Notes: generated by a model from the letters alone, not told the origin. A stretch of DNA of 64,000 bases from Pseudomonas nitroreducens (GCF_014204515.1 NZ_JACHLI010000014.1:106744-170743); one strand, 5' to 3'. Numbered from the stretch's first letter, positions 7,673 through 16,338 are shown. A program made the numbers and translations.

Positions 7673-8338
7673 ATGCAAGAACGGCAATATCTCGACTCCA
7701 CAGCCGTGGAGCAGAAAGAGGTCAGCGGTGTCCTGCGCAATACCTACGGCCTGCTGGCACTGACCCTCGCCTTCAGCGGCGTGGTCGCCTACGCCTCGCA
7801 GCAGCTGCGCCTGCCCTACCTCGGGCCGATCGTTACCCTGCTGGGCTTCTACGGTCTGTTCTTCCTCACCGTGAAGCTGCGCAACAGCGGCTGGGGTCTG
7901 ATCAGCACCTTCGCCCTGACCGGTTTCATGGGCTACAGCCTCGGCCCGATCCTGAACATGTACCTGGGCATGGCCAATGGCGCGAGCGTGATCTCGTCGG
8001 CCTTCTTCATGACCGCCCTGGTGTTCTTCGGCCTGTCCGCCTACGTGCTGACCACCCGCAAGGACATGAGCTTCCTGTCCGGCTTCATCACCGCAGGCTT
8101 CTTCGTCCTGCTGGGCGCCGTACTGGTCTCGCTGTTCTTCCAGATCAGCGGCCTGCAACTGGCCATCAGCGCCGGTTTCGTGCTGTTCTCCTCGGCGATG
8201 ATCCTGTTCCAGACCAGCGCGATCATCCACGGTGGCGAGCGCAACTACATCATGGCCACCATCAGCCTGTATGTGTCGATCTACAACCTGTTCATCAGCT
8301 TGCTGCAGATCTTCGGCATCATGAGCAGCGACGACTGA
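7673..8338 (+). CDS. Bax inhibitor-1/YccA family membrane protein
   Basis: A 221-residue integral membrane protein with about seven hydrophobic helices after a short polar N-terminus (MQERQYLDSTAVEQKEVSG). It ends in a helix containing ISLYVSIYNLFISLL, the usual BI-1 family C-terminal motif, and a short acidic tail. E. coli YccA, the best-studied relative, binds and modulates the FtsH membrane protease. The gene starts 134 bases after the divergent tRNA-Ser and ends at a strong terminator. In P. aeruginosa a BI-1 gene also sits between tRNA-Ser and the tus genes. Confidence 0.92.
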   Translation: MQERQYLDSTAVEQKEVSGVLRNTYGLLALTLAFSGVVAYASQQLRLPYLGPIVTLLGFYGLFFLTVKLRNSGWGLISTFALTGFMGYSLGPILNMYLGMANGASVISSAFFMTALVFFGLSAYVLTTRKDMSFLSGFITAGFFVLLGAVLVSLFFQISGLQLAISAGFVLFSSAMILFQTSAIIHGGERNYIMATISLYVSIYNLFISLLQIFGIMSSDD

Positions 8339-8354
8339 TCGCCGCACTCTCCGG

Positions 8355-8380
8355 AAAAGCCCGTTTCGACGGGCTTTTTT
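8355..8380 (+). terminator. Intrinsic terminator
   Basis: AAAAGCCCGT, a TTCG loop and ACGGGC followed by six T residues. It ends the BI-1 family gene before tusD. Confidence 0.88.
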
Positions 8381-8451
8381 CATTTCCGGCGGGGCAAAGA
8401 AGGCACGGTGCCGTATCATTTGCGCGATACACCGCCGCTCGAAGCCCAATC

Positions 8452-8844
8452 ATGAAGTTCGTCATCGCCCTTTTCTCACAGCCGCACTCCCCGGCCGCCC
8501 GACGCGCCCTGCGCTTCGCCGAGGCGGTGCTGGCCGGCGGCCATGAAATCTCCCGGCTGTTCTTCTACCAGGATGGCGTGCACAGCGCCTCGGCCAATGC
8601 CGTCTCCGGCCAGGACGAACTGGATGTCGCCGCCGCCTGGACGCGCTTCGTCAGCGACAACCGGCTGGACGGCGTGGTCTGCATCGCCGCCGCCCTGCGC
8701 CGCGGCGTACTGAACGCGGAAGAAGCCAACCGCTACGCGCGCCCGGCCGCCAACCTTGTCGCGCCCTGGGAGCTTTCCGGTCTCGGACAGCTGCATGAGG
8801 CCGTGCAACTGGCGGACCGCCTCGTCTGCTTTGGAGGCGATTGA
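8452..8844 (+). CDS. tusD: Sulfur-relay protein TusD
   Basis: TusD is the sulfur-accepting subunit of the cytoplasmic TusBCD complex, which passes persulfide sulfur from TusA to TusE for 2-thiolation of the tRNA wobble uridine. The 130-residue DsrE-fold protein carries Cys77 in the DGVVCIAAALRRGV block, equivalent to the catalytic Cys78 of E. coli TusD. The start at 8452 matches the family N-terminus MKFVIALF. The TGA stop shares a base with the ATG of tusC. The gene heads a tight operon tusDCBE-ybiB. Confidence 0.95.
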   Translation: MKFVIALFSQPHSPAARRALRFAEAVLAGGHEISRLFFYQDGVHSASANAVSGQDELDVAAAWTRFVSDNRLDGVVCIAAALRRGVLNAEEANRYARPAANLVAPWELSGLGQLHEAVQLADRLVCFGGD

Positions 8845-9203
8845 TGGCCAAGTCCCTGCTCATCATCAGCCGCCAGGCGCCCTGGGCCGGCCCCGCTGCG
8901 CGCGAGGCGCTGGATATCGCCCTCGCCGGCGGCGCCTTCGATCTGCCGATTTCGCTGCTGTTCCTCGATGATGGCGTGTTCCAGCTCGCCCCCGGCCAAC
9001 GCCCGGCCAGCATCGAACAAAAGGACCTGCAGGCCAATCTGCAAGCACTGCCGCTGTTCGGCGTGGAGTCGCTCTATGCCAGCGCCCTCAGCCTTGCCGA
9101 GCGAGGCCTGGACGCCGCCAGCCTGACCCTGCCGGCCCAGGCACTGGACACCGCGGCCCTGCGCAGCCTGCTGCAAACCCACGACCAGGTGATCACGATC
9201 TGA
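8844..9203 (+). CDS. tusC: Sulfur-relay protein TusC
   Basis: A 119-residue DsrE-fold subunit of the TusBCD hexamer. The conserved start MAKSLLIISRQAPW, the DDGVFQL block and absence of a catalytic cysteine fit TusC, a structural partner of TusD. The ATG overlaps the tusD stop (TGATG), and the tusC stop in turn overlaps the tusB ATG, so all subunits are translationally coupled. An in-frame TTG one codon earlier is not needed. Confidence 0.95.
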   Translation: MAKSLLIISRQAPWAGPAAREALDIALAGGAFDLPISLLFLDDGVFQLAPGQRPASIEQKDLQANLQALPLFGVESLYASALSLAERGLDAASLTLPAQALDTAALRSLLQTHDQVITI

Positions 9204-9505
9204 TGGCTACTCTCCACCTGCTCTCGCACTCCCCGTTCAACGATGGCCGTTTCGAAAGTTGCCTGCTCCTGCTCGGAGATGACGACGGCATCCTGCTGTC
9301 CGGCGATGCCACCCATGCCCTGCAGCCCGGCAGCACTCCCGCCCAGGCACTGCTGGCACTGTCCGCCGGCAACGCCCTGTTCGCCCTGCAGGAAGACCTG
9401 CAGGCACGCGGGCTGGACGATCTCCCCAGCCGCGTGGTCGCCGTGGACTATCCCGGCTTCGTCGACCTCTGCACCCGCTTCGACAAGGTGAACGCCTGGC
9501 TATGA
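9203..9505 (+). CDS. tusB: Sulfur-relay protein TusB
   Basis: A 100-residue protein, the smallest TusBCD subunit. It begins MATLHLLSHSPF and ends FDKVNAWL, both typical of TusB/DsrH. It completes the complex in the cytoplasm and has no catalytic cysteine. Its ATG overlaps the tusC stop, and its last four bases overlap the ATG of tusE. Confidence 0.93.
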   Translation: MATLHLLSHSPFNDGRFESCLLLLGDDDGILLSGDATHALQPGSTPAQALLALSAGNALFALQEDLQARGLDDLPSRVVAVDYPGFVDLCTRFDKVNAWL

Positions 9506-9837
9506 ACACTCTACTGGTCAACGGCCAGGCCCTGCCGCTGGACAAGGACGGCTACCTGGTCGAGCTCAGCGACTGGAGCGATGCCGCCGCCGAAGCCCTG
9601 GCGTACAACGAAGGCATCCACCTGACTCCCGAACACTGGGAAATCCTCCTGCTGCTGCGCGAGTTTCATGGCGAATTCCAGCTGTCGCCGGCCAACCGCC
9701 CGCTGATCAAGTACGTGGCCCAGAAGCTGGGCGCGGAAAAAGGCAGCAGCCTGCACCTCAACCTCCTGTTCAAGGGCACCCCGGCCAAGCTTGCCGCCAA
9801 GCTCGCCGGCCTGCCGAAGCCGACCAATTGCCTATGA
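9502..9837 (+). CDS. tusE: Sulfur-relay protein TusE (DsrC family)
   Basis: TusE takes sulfur from TusD and hands it to the MnmA-tRNA complex. The 111-residue protein ends PTNCL, placing the catalytic cysteine at the penultimate position as in all DsrC/TusE proteins. The central EHWEILLLLREFH block is the conserved helix of the family. The start overlaps tusB by four bases (ATGA) and the stop overlaps the next gene by four bases. Confidence 0.96.
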   Translation: MNTLLVNGQALPLDKDGYLVELSDWSDAAAEALAYNEGIHLTPEHWEILLLLREFHGEFQLSPANRPLIKYVAQKLGAEKGSSLHLNLLFKGTPAKLAAKLAGLPKPTNCL

Positions 9838-10832
9838 CCGCCGCCCCGCTCGTCCTGCAGACACCCGCCGAACATCCCTTCGCCCAGTTCGTCCGCATCC
9901 TCGGCAAGGGCAAGCGCGGCGCCCGCGGTCTGACCCGTGAGGAGGCGCGCGAAGCACTGGGCATGATCCTCGACGACAAGGTCGAGGAAGCCCAGCTCGG
10001 CGCTTTCCTGATGCTGCTGCGGCACAAGGAGGAAAGCGCGGAAGAACTGGCCGGCTTCACCGAAGCGGTGCGCCAGCGCCTGCAGGCGCCGAAGATTGCC
10101 GTGGACCTGGACTGGCCCAGCTACGCCGGCAAGAAGCGCCACCTGCCCTGGTACCTGCTGGCCGCCAAATGCCTGGGCGGCAGTGGCACGCGCATCCTGC
10201 TGCACGGCGGCGGCGCGCATACCGCCGGCCGGGTGTACAGCGAACAGTTGCTGGAACAACTCGGCTTGCCGCTGTGCCGTGACTGGAACTCGGTCAGTGC
10301 TGCAATGGATGCCAAGGGCATAGCCTTTGCCCCGCTGGTGGACTGGATGCCGCGCCTGCAGCACATGATCGACCTGCGCAACACCCTGGGCCTGCGCTCC
10401 CCCATGCACTCGGCCGTGCGCCTGCTCAACCCGCTGGGCGCCACCTGCGTGCTGCAGAGCATCTTCCACCCCGGCTACCAGGAAGTGCACCGCGAAGGCA
10501 GCCGCCTGCTCGGCGATTACGCCATCGTCATCAAGGGCGAAGGCGGCGAGATCGAGATGAATCCGGATGCCACCTCGCATCTCTACGGCTGCCGCTCTGG
10601 CGAGGCCTGGGACGAGGAGTGGCCGGCGCTGTCGCCGCTGCGTCACGTCAAGCCGGAAACGCTGGAGCCGGCGCATCTGGTCGCCTTCTGGCGGGGCGAG
10701 ATCGAGGACGCCTACGGCGCGCTGGCGGTCCGCGCCACCCTGGCGCTCGCCCTGCGCGCCACAGGGCTGCAGCGAGAGGAGGCTTTCGCAGAGGCTGATA
10801 GACGCTGGGCTGCGCGGGATAGATCGATTTAA
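9834..10832 (+). CDS. ybiB: Glycosyltransferase family 3 / TrpD2-like protein (YbiB)
   Basis: A 332-residue protein with the fold of anthranilate phosphoribosyltransferase: an N-terminal helical domain (EEAREALGMILDDKVEEAQLGAFL spans about residues 37-60) and an alpha/beta domain with LHGGG and LNPLGA blocks. The TrpD2/YbiB branch lacks amino-acid biosynthesis activity, and E. coli YbiB is reported to bind nucleic acids and respond to SOS. The ATG at 9834 overlaps the tusE stop, so it is the last gene of the tus operon. A TTG six bases earlier is unnecessary. Coupling to tRNA-thiolation genes fits an RNA- or DNA-binding role, but this is inference. Confidence 0.85.
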   Translation: MTAAPLVLQTPAEHPFAQFVRILGKGKRGARGLTREEAREALGMILDDKVEEAQLGAFLMLLRHKEESAEELAGFTEAVRQRLQAPKIAVDLDWPSYAGKKRHLPWYLLAAKCLGGSGTRILLHGGGAHTAGRVYSEQLLEQLGLPLCRDWNSVSAAMDAKGIAFAPLVDWMPRLQHMIDLRNTLGLRSPMHSAVRLLNPLGATCVLQSIFHPGYQEVHREGSRLLGDYAIVIKGEGGEIEMNPDATSHLYGCRSGEAWDEEWPALSPLRHVKPETLEPAHLVAFWRGEIEDAYGALAVRATLALALRATGLQREEAFAEADRRWAARDRSI

Positions 10833-10920
10833 TCGATATCTGGAATCCTGTTTTTGCGCTAAACAATCGAGCTGCAGCCGATAGACTGATCCCATCTCCC
10901 CCGTTTTCTGGAGCAATCAG

Positions 10921-11922
10921 ATGGGACAGTTGATCGATGGCCGCTGGCATGACCAGTGGTATGACACCAGCAAGGACGGCCGCTTCCAGCGCGAGAACGC
11001 CCAGCGCCGCAGCTGGATCACCGCCGATGGCCAGCCCGGCCCCACCGGCGAAGGCGGCTTCCGTGCCGAAGCCGGTCGCTATCACCTCTACGTGTCGCTG
11101 GCCTGCCCCTGGGCCCATCGCACGCTGATCTACCGCCAGCTCAAGGGCCTGGAAACGCTGATCGACGTTTCAGTGGTCAGTTGGCTGATGCTGGAAAACG
11201 GCTGGACCTTCGACGAGGCGCTCGGCTCCACAGGCGACAAGCTCGATGGCCTGACCTTCCTGCATCAGCGCTACACCCGGGACGATGCGAATTACACCGG
11301 CCGCGTAACCGTGCCGGTGCTGTGGGACAAGCACGAGCAGCGCATCGTCAGCAACGAATCGGCGGAGATCATCCGCATGTTCAATAGCGCCTTCGACGGC
11401 ATCACCGGCAATACCCTGGATCTCTATCCGGAGCCGCTGCGCGCACAGATCGATGAGCTGAACGAGCGCATCTACCCGGCGGTGAACAACGGTGTCTACC
11501 GCGCCGGCTTCGCGACGACGCAGGACGCCTACGAAGAGGCCTTCAAGACCCTGTTCAACGAGCTGGACTGGCTGGAAGAACGCCTGGGCCAGCAGCGCTA
11601 CCTGGCAGGCGAGTACCTGACCGAAGCCGACGTGCGCCTGTTCACCACGCTGATCCGCTTCGACGCGGTCTACCACGGCCACTTCAAGTGCAACCTGCGG
11701 CGCCTGGCGGGCTATCCGAACCTGTCCGGCTGGCTGCGCGAGCTGTATCAGCTGGAGGGCGTTGCCGGAACCGTGGACTTCCAGCACATCAAGAACCACT
11801 ACTACGCCAGCCACCGCACCATCAACCCGACCGGCATCGTGCCGCTGGGCCCGCAGCAGGGCTTCAGCGGGCCACATGGGCGCGATCACCTGCCGGGCAA
11901 GGGCATCGCTCGCAAAGCGTAA
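10921..11922 (+). CDS. Glutathionyl-hydroquinone reductase (Xi-class GST)
   Basis: The 333-residue protein matches the YqjG/EcM4 family. These enzymes use glutathione to reduce glutathionyl-hydroquinones, recycling quinones damaged by conjugation. The catalytic motif is ACPWAHR with Cys62, followed by the thioredoxin-like domain and a helical GST C-terminal domain with family blocks such as LNERIYPAVNNGVYRAGFA and HIKNHYYASH. The start ATG at 10921 follows a CTGGAGC site. It is probably transcribed alone: there is an 88-base gap after ybiB and a long gap after it. Its location just before phenylacetate genes may be chance. Confidence 0.95.
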   Translation: MGQLIDGRWHDQWYDTSKDGRFQRENAQRRSWITADGQPGPTGEGGFRAEAGRYHLYVSLACPWAHRTLIYRQLKGLETLIDVSVVSWLMLENGWTFDEALGSTGDKLDGLTFLHQRYTRDDANYTGRVTVPVLWDKHEQRIVSNESAEIIRMFNSAFDGITGNTLDLYPEPLRAQIDELNERIYPAVNNGVYRAGFATTQDAYEEAFKTLFNELDWLEERLGQQRYLAGEYLTEADVRLFTTLIRFDAVYHGHFKCNLRRLAGYPNLSGWLRELYQLEGVAGTVDFQHIKNHYYASHRTINPTGIVPLGPQQGFSGPHGRDHLPGKGIARKA

Positions 11923-12016
11923 TCCCGGCGCAGGGGCGGACCTGTAGTGGTCCGCCCGCCGCGGGCACCGCCATGGCAGCTGGTAGCCGAATGCCGGCGA
12001 TGTTGCTGGTAGCAGG

Positions 12017-12223
12017 TCACTGCGTTTCGTATAGATAGATAGCTGCCGCGCGAACGCCCTGGCAGTCGGCACCCACGCACAACGCTCCCGCCCCTTCAAT
12101 CGGGCGACCACAAGCTTGCTCGCAGCACTTTTCGAGCGAAGAAAGCCGTGGTTTTTTTGGCGTGCCGCGCTCTTCCTGAGCCCCGTCCACGGCACGCTTC
12201 ATCTGCGCCAGTTGTTTTTCCAA
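12017..12223 (-). CDS. Possible small Cys-rich protein (uncertain)
   Basis: This minus-strand ORF is open with protein-like composition from about 12300 down to 12017, but the only initiators are TTG at 12223 or ATG at 12202. The product has an amphipathic, charged helix (ELEKQLAQMKRAVDG, coiled-coil-like) and a C-terminal cysteine cluster (KCCEQACGRP, LCVGADCQGV) that could bind metal. No clear ribosome binding site precedes either start. It may be a decayed gene or a short accessory protein. I cannot assign a family. Confidence 0.3.
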   Translation of the reverse strand: MEKQLAQMKRAVDGAQEERGTPKKPRLSSLEKCCEQACGRPIEGAGALCVGADCQGVRAAAIYLYETQ

Positions 12224-12349
12224 CTCGCTGATCCGCTGAGCATCATCCCTGGAGCTCCGCCCGCGATCGCTCCCCGCCTGCTCCGAAGCCAGCCCACCGC
12301 GACGCCTCTCGCCTCAAAACCGCAGCAACGATTGATTCATAAAAACACG

Positions 12350-12574
12350 TTTCTGTATCACTTATCAGTCTTCCTGATACGCAGTGACGATACTTGGCGG
12401 CTCTGCAGCAACAGCCAAACCTCCCCTACACCACTCGCGTTATCGCCGAATTTGTATGCTCAATCTAGAAATACTCGGTTTTCCCGAGCCGTCCGCGACC
12501 GCCGAAATCCCGCCAAGCGATACCGAATCCAATTACGACACATCATTTAGTGTTAGACATTCATTTCTGTATCA
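12350..12574 (+). promoter_or_regulatory. Candidate operators upstream of paaA
   Basis: The 11-base word TTTCTGTATCA occurs at 12350-12360 and again at 12564-12574. The first copy is also the left half of a dyad GTATCA-N14-TGATAC (12355-12380). This AT-richer stretch lies directly upstream of paaA, ends 62 bases before its ATG, and is the likely control region of the paa operon. No regulator gene (PaaX, PaaR type) is in the window, so the binding protein is unknown. Confidence 0.4.
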
Positions 12575-12636
12575 TTTAAAAAGACAGCCATGGCCAAGGC
12601 CGTCCCACGAACAAGACAAAAGGCTGGAGACACAGC

Positions 12637-13629
12637 ATGTACGCACAACTGGTTGAGACCGGCGTGAAGCGCATCAAGGCGCTGGATGAGATGTCGCCGG
12701 AAGAACGCGCCTTCCAGGAAAAGATCGACGCCGAGGTGAAGATCGAGGCGAAGAACTGGATGCCCGACGCCTACCGCCAGACGCTGATCCGGCAGATTTC
12801 CCAGCACGCCCACTCGGAGATCGTCGGCATGCTGCCCGAAGGCAACTGGGTGACCCGCGCGCCGACCTTGAAGCGCAAGCTGCAGCTGATGGCGAAGATC
12901 CAGGACGAAGCCGGCCATGGCCTGTACCTCTACAGCGCCATGGAAACCCTGGGCGCCGACCGTGACACCGAGATCGCCAAGCTGCATTCGGGCAAGGCCA
13001 AGTACTCGAGCATCTTCAACTACCCGACGCTGAACTGGGCCGACATGGGTGCAGTGGGCTGGCTGGTGGATGGCGCCGCCATCGTCAACCAGGTAGTGCT
13101 CCAGCGCACCTCCTACGGCCCCTACTCCCGCGCAATGATCCGCATCTGCAAGGAAGAGAGCTTCCACCAGCGCCAGGGCTACGAAATCCTCCTGACCATG
13201 ATGCGCCACGGCACCCAGGCGCAGAAGGACATGGTCCAGGACGCTATCAATCGCCTGTGGTGGCCGTCGCTGATGATGTTCGGCCCGAGCGACGCCGACT
13301 CTCCCAACAGCGCCCAGTCCATGGCCTGGAAGATCAAGCGGCAGAGCAACGACGAGCTGCGCCAGCGCTTCGTCGACCAGACTGTGCCGCAGCTGGAACT
13401 GCTCGGCTGCACCGCCCCGGACCCGCACCTGAAGTGGAACGAGGAACGCGGTCACTACGACTTCGGCGACATCCAGTGGGAAGAATTCTACGAAGTGCTC
13501 AAGGGCAACGGCCCGTGCAACACCGAGCGCGTCGCCACCCGCCGCAAAGCCATCGAAGACGGCGCCTGGGTCCGCGAAGCCGCGGTCGCCTACGCCCGCA
13601 AACAACAACAGAAGAAAGACGCCGCCTGA
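12637..13629 (+). CDS. paaA: 1,2-phenylacetyl-CoA epoxidase, subunit A
   Basis: PaaA is the catalytic diiron oxygenase subunit that epoxidises the aromatic ring of phenylacetyl-CoA using oxygen and electrons from PaaE. The 330-residue sequence carries ferritin-like metal-binding helices with QDEAGHG and CKEESFHQRQGYE, which include ExxH ligand pairs. The N-terminal MYAQLVETG and the C-terminal lysine-rich tail are typical. The start at 12637 follows a GGAGA site. It heads paaABCDE, with a spacing of 20 bases to paaB. Confidence 0.97.
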   Translation: MYAQLVETGVKRIKALDEMSPEERAFQEKIDAEVKIEAKNWMPDAYRQTLIRQISQHAHSEIVGMLPEGNWVTRAPTLKRKLQLMAKIQDEAGHGLYLYSAMETLGADRDTEIAKLHSGKAKYSSIFNYPTLNWADMGAVGWLVDGAAIVNQVVLQRTSYGPYSRAMIRICKEESFHQRQGYEILLTMMRHGTQAQKDMVQDAINRLWWPSLMMFGPSDADSPNSAQSMAWKIKRQSNDELRQRFVDQTVPQLELLGCTAPDPHLKWNEERGHYDFGDIQWEEFYEVLKGNGPCNTERVATRRKAIEDGAWVREAAVAYARKQQQKKDAA

Positions 13630-13649
13630 GCCGCGAGGAGAGAAAAGTC

Positions 13650-13931
13650 ATGTCCGAGTGGACTTTGTTCGAAGTATTCGTGCGTAGCAAACACGGCCTG
13701 AACCACAAGCATGTCGGCAGCGTCCACGCCGCCGACGCCGCGATGGCCATCGAGAACGCCCGCGAGCTGTACACCCGCCGCAACGAAGGCGTGAGCCTGT
13801 GGGTGGTGCCCTCCGCGCTGATCACCGCCTCCTCCCCCGACGAGAAGGACCCGCTGTTCGACCCGTCCCAGGACAAGGTCTACCGCCACGCCAGCTTCTA
13901 CGAGCTGCCGCCCGAAGTCGGCCACATGTGA
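13650..13931 (+). CDS. paaB: 1,2-phenylacetyl-CoA epoxidase, subunit B
   Basis: A 93-residue small subunit of the PaaABCE complex. It begins WTLFEVFVRSKHGLNHKHVGS and contains the ENARELYTRR helix, both diagnostic of PaaB. It is thought to bridge catalytic PaaAC cores and the reductase. A GAGGAGAG ribosome binding site precedes the ATG at 13650. The stop is 10 bases before paaC. Confidence 0.96.
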   Translation: MSEWTLFEVFVRSKHGLNHKHVGSVHAADAAMAIENARELYTRRNEGVSLWVVPSALITASSPDEKDPLFDPSQDKVYRHASFYELPPEVGHM

Positions 13932-13941
13932 GACGCGTGCG

Positions 13942-14703
13942 ATGAACCCGAACAACGACAAGATCGAATACCTGCTGCGCCTCGCCGACAGCGCCCTGAT
14001 CCAGGGCCAGCGCCTGTGCGAATGGTGCGGCCATGCCCCGGCGCTGGAAGAAGAACTGGCGCTGATGAACGTCGGCCTCGACCTCGTGGGCCAGGCGCGC
14101 AACTGGTACGAGTACGCCGTGGAACTGCTGGACGACGGCCGCGACGCCGACGCCCTGGCCTTCCGCCGCGACGAGCGGGCCTTCCGCAACCTGCTGCTGG
14201 TGGAGCAGCCCAACGGCGACTTCGCCGTGACCATCACCAAGCAGTTCCTCTATGACGCGTGGCACTTCCATGTGCTGCATGCCCTGAGCAGTTCCAGCGA
14301 CGAGCGCATCTCCGCCATCGCCGCCAAGGGTCTGAAGGAGGTCACCTACCACCTGCGCCGCTCCGGTGAGTGGATGCAGCGCCTGGGCGACGGCACCGAG
14401 GAAAGCCGCGCGCGCATGCTCGCGGCGATCCCGCAGGTGTGGCGCTTCACCCTCGAACTTTGCAACGCGGATGACATCGAGCAGCGCCTGTTCGAGGCCG
14501 GGGTCGCACCGAACCCGACCGAGCTGGCCAATGCCTGGAAGTCCAAGGTCGCCGACATCTTCGCCGCCGCGACCCTGCCGCTGCCCGAACCCGCGGTGAA
14601 CTTCTACCTCAGCGGCCGCCGCGGCCTGCACACCGAGCACCTGGGCATCCTCCTGGCCGAGATGCAGTTCCTCCAGCGGGCCTACCCCGATGCGACCTGG
14701 TGA
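13942..14703 (+). CDS. paaC: 1,2-phenylacetyl-CoA epoxidase, subunit C
   Basis: PaaC is the structural, non-catalytic ferritin-like partner of PaaA. The 253-residue protein has the expected helices, including CEWCGHAPALEEELALMN and FLYDAWHFHVLHAL, and ends with LAEMQFLQRAYPDATW. It overlaps paaD by 14 bases, so the two are translationally coupled. Length is normal. Confidence 0.96.
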   Translation: MNPNNDKIEYLLRLADSALIQGQRLCEWCGHAPALEEELALMNVGLDLVGQARNWYEYAVELLDDGRDADALAFRRDERAFRNLLLVEQPNGDFAVTITKQFLYDAWHFHVLHALSSSSDERISAIAAKGLKEVTYHLRRSGEWMQRLGDGTEESRARMLAAIPQVWRFTLELCNADDIEQRLFEAGVAPNPTELANAWKSKVADIFAAATLPLPEPAVNFYLSGRRGLHTEHLGILLAEMQFLQRAYPDATW

Positions 14704-15223
14704 GCTGATTACCAGCGACCGCGGCGCACGCGCCGGCACGGCTGACGACCTCAGCCGCGCCTGGCACGTGCTCGGCGCGGTGATGGACCCGGAAGTGCCG
14801 GTGGTCAGCGTCGTCGAGCTGGGCATCGTGCGCGGGCTCGACTGGCAGGACGGGCACCTGCACGTGGTGGTCACCCCCACCTACTCCGGCTGCCCGGCCA
14901 CCGAGGTCATCGAGCAGGACATCCAGCACGCCCTGGAGCACGCCGGCTTCGCCGCGCCGCAACTGGAGCGCCGGCTGAATCCGGCCTGGACCACCGACTG
15001 GATCAGCGACAGCGGTCGCGAGGCGCTGCGCGTCTACGGCATCGCCCCGCCGGCCGGCAGCACCAGCAAGCGCAGCCTGCTCGGCGAAAGCCCGGAAGTC
15101 TGCTGCCCGCAGTGCGGCAGCGCGCACACCGAGCTGCTCAGCGAGTTCGGCTCCACCGCCTGCAAGGCCCTGTACCGCTGCGTCGATTGCCGCGAGCCGT
15201 TCGACTACTTCAAGTGCATCTGA
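14690..15223 (+). CDS. paaD: Phenylacetate catabolism protein PaaD
   Basis: PaaD is a 177-residue maturation factor of the epoxidase, thought to help assemble its metal centres. It consists of an MIP18/DUF59 domain (VMDPEVPVVSVVELGIVR ... PTYSGCPA) and a C-terminal zinc ribbon with two cysteine pairs (CCPQCGS and YRCVDCRE). The ATG at 14690 lies inside paaC. The N-terminal 18 residues are a little longer than in some homologues, so a later start is possible. Confidence 0.95.
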   Translation: MRPGELITSDRGARAGTADDLSRAWHVLGAVMDPEVPVVSVVELGIVRGLDWQDGHLHVVVTPTYSGCPATEVIEQDIQHALEHAGFAAPQLERRLNPAWTTDWISDSGREALRVYGIAPPAGSTSKRSLLGESPEVCCPQCGSAHTELLSEFGSTACKALYRCVDCREPFDYFKCI

Positions 15224-15248
15224 GCGGCACCGCCGCCGGAGAAGAACA

Positions 15249-16325
15249 ATGAGCAAGTTCCACAGCCTGAAAATCAAGGAAGTGCGCACGGAAACCCGTG
15301 ACGCCGTGTCCATCGCCTTCGACGTCCCGGCGGACCTGGCCGACAGCTTCCGCTTCCAGCACGGCCAGCACCTGGTCATGCGCACCCAGCTGGGTGGCGA
15401 GGAAGTGCGCCGCTCCTACTCCATCTGCAGCGGCGTCAACGATGGCGAGCTGCGCGTGGCGATCAAGCGCGTACCGGGCGGGCGTTTCTCCGCCTACGCC
15501 AACGAGGCGCTGAAGGTCGGCGCCAGCCTGGAAGTCATGCCGCCGGCCGGCCACTTCAATGTCGAACTGGACCCGGCGCGCCACGGCAACTACCTGGCGG
15601 TCGCCGCCGGCAGCGGCATCACGCCGATCCTGTCGATCGTCAAGACCACCCTGGAAACCGAGCCGCACAGCCGCGTCACCCTGCTCTACGGCAATCGTTC
15701 GAGCAATGCCGCGATGTTCCGCGAGCAGCTCGAAGACCTGAAGAACCGCTACCTGCAGCGCCTCAACCTGATCTTCGTGTTCAGCCGCGAGCAGCAGGAC
15801 GTGGACCTCTACAACGGCCGCATCGACGCCGACAAGTGCGGCCAGCTGTTCAGCCGCTGGCTCGACGTGAAGAGCCTCGACGCCGCCTTCATCTGCGGCC
15901 CGCAGGCAATGACCGAGACCGTGCGCGACCAGCTCAAGGGCAACGGCATGCCGGCCGAGCGCATCCACTTCGAACTGTTCGCCGCCGCTGGCAGCGAGAG
16001 CAAGCGCGAAGCCCGCCAGGCCGCCGCCGCGGTCGACAGCGCGAAGAGCCGGATCACCGTGATCAGCGATGGCCGCGAGCTGTCCTTCGAGCTGGCCCGC
16101 AACAGCGTCAGCGTGCTCGACGCCGGCAACGAACAGGGCGCCGAACTACCCTACTCCTGCAAGGCCGGCGTGTGCTCGACCTGCAAGTGCAAGGTGGTCT
16201 CCGGCGAGGTGGAGATGGACAGCAACTTCGCCCTGGAAGACTACGAAGTGGCGGCCGGCTACGTGCTCAGCTGCCAGGCGTACCCGATCAGCGACAGCGT
16301 GGTGCTGGACTTCGACCAGCTCTGA
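15249..16325 (+). CDS. paaE: 1,2-phenylacetyl-CoA epoxidase, reductase subunit E
   Basis: PaaE passes electrons from NADPH to the diiron centre of PaaA. The 358-residue protein has an FAD-binding barrel with RRSYSICSG, an NAD(P)-binding domain (AVAAGSGITPILS, FICGPQAMTE), and a C-terminal plant-type 2Fe-2S ferredoxin domain with four cysteines in CKAGVCSTCKCKV and LSCQA. The domain order is that of class IA-like reductases of the family. It ends the paaABCDE run; a REP-containing gap of 315 bases separates it from paaZ. Confidence 0.97.
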   Translation: MSKFHSLKIKEVRTETRDAVSIAFDVPADLADSFRFQHGQHLVMRTQLGGEEVRRSYSICSGVNDGELRVAIKRVPGGRFSAYANEALKVGASLEVMPPAGHFNVELDPARHGNYLAVAAGSGITPILSIVKTTLETEPHSRVTLLYGNRSSNAAMFREQLEDLKNRYLQRLNLIFVFSREQQDVDLYNGRIDADKCGQLFSRWLDVKSLDAAFICGPQAMTETVRDQLKGNGMPAERIHFELFAAAGSESKREARQAAAAVDSAKSRITVISDGRELSFELARNSVSVLDAGNEQGAELPYSCKAGVCSTCKCKVVSGEVEMDSNFALEDYEVAAGYVLSCQAYPISDSVVLDFDQL

Positions 16326-16338
16326 TTTTCGGCTCTTC

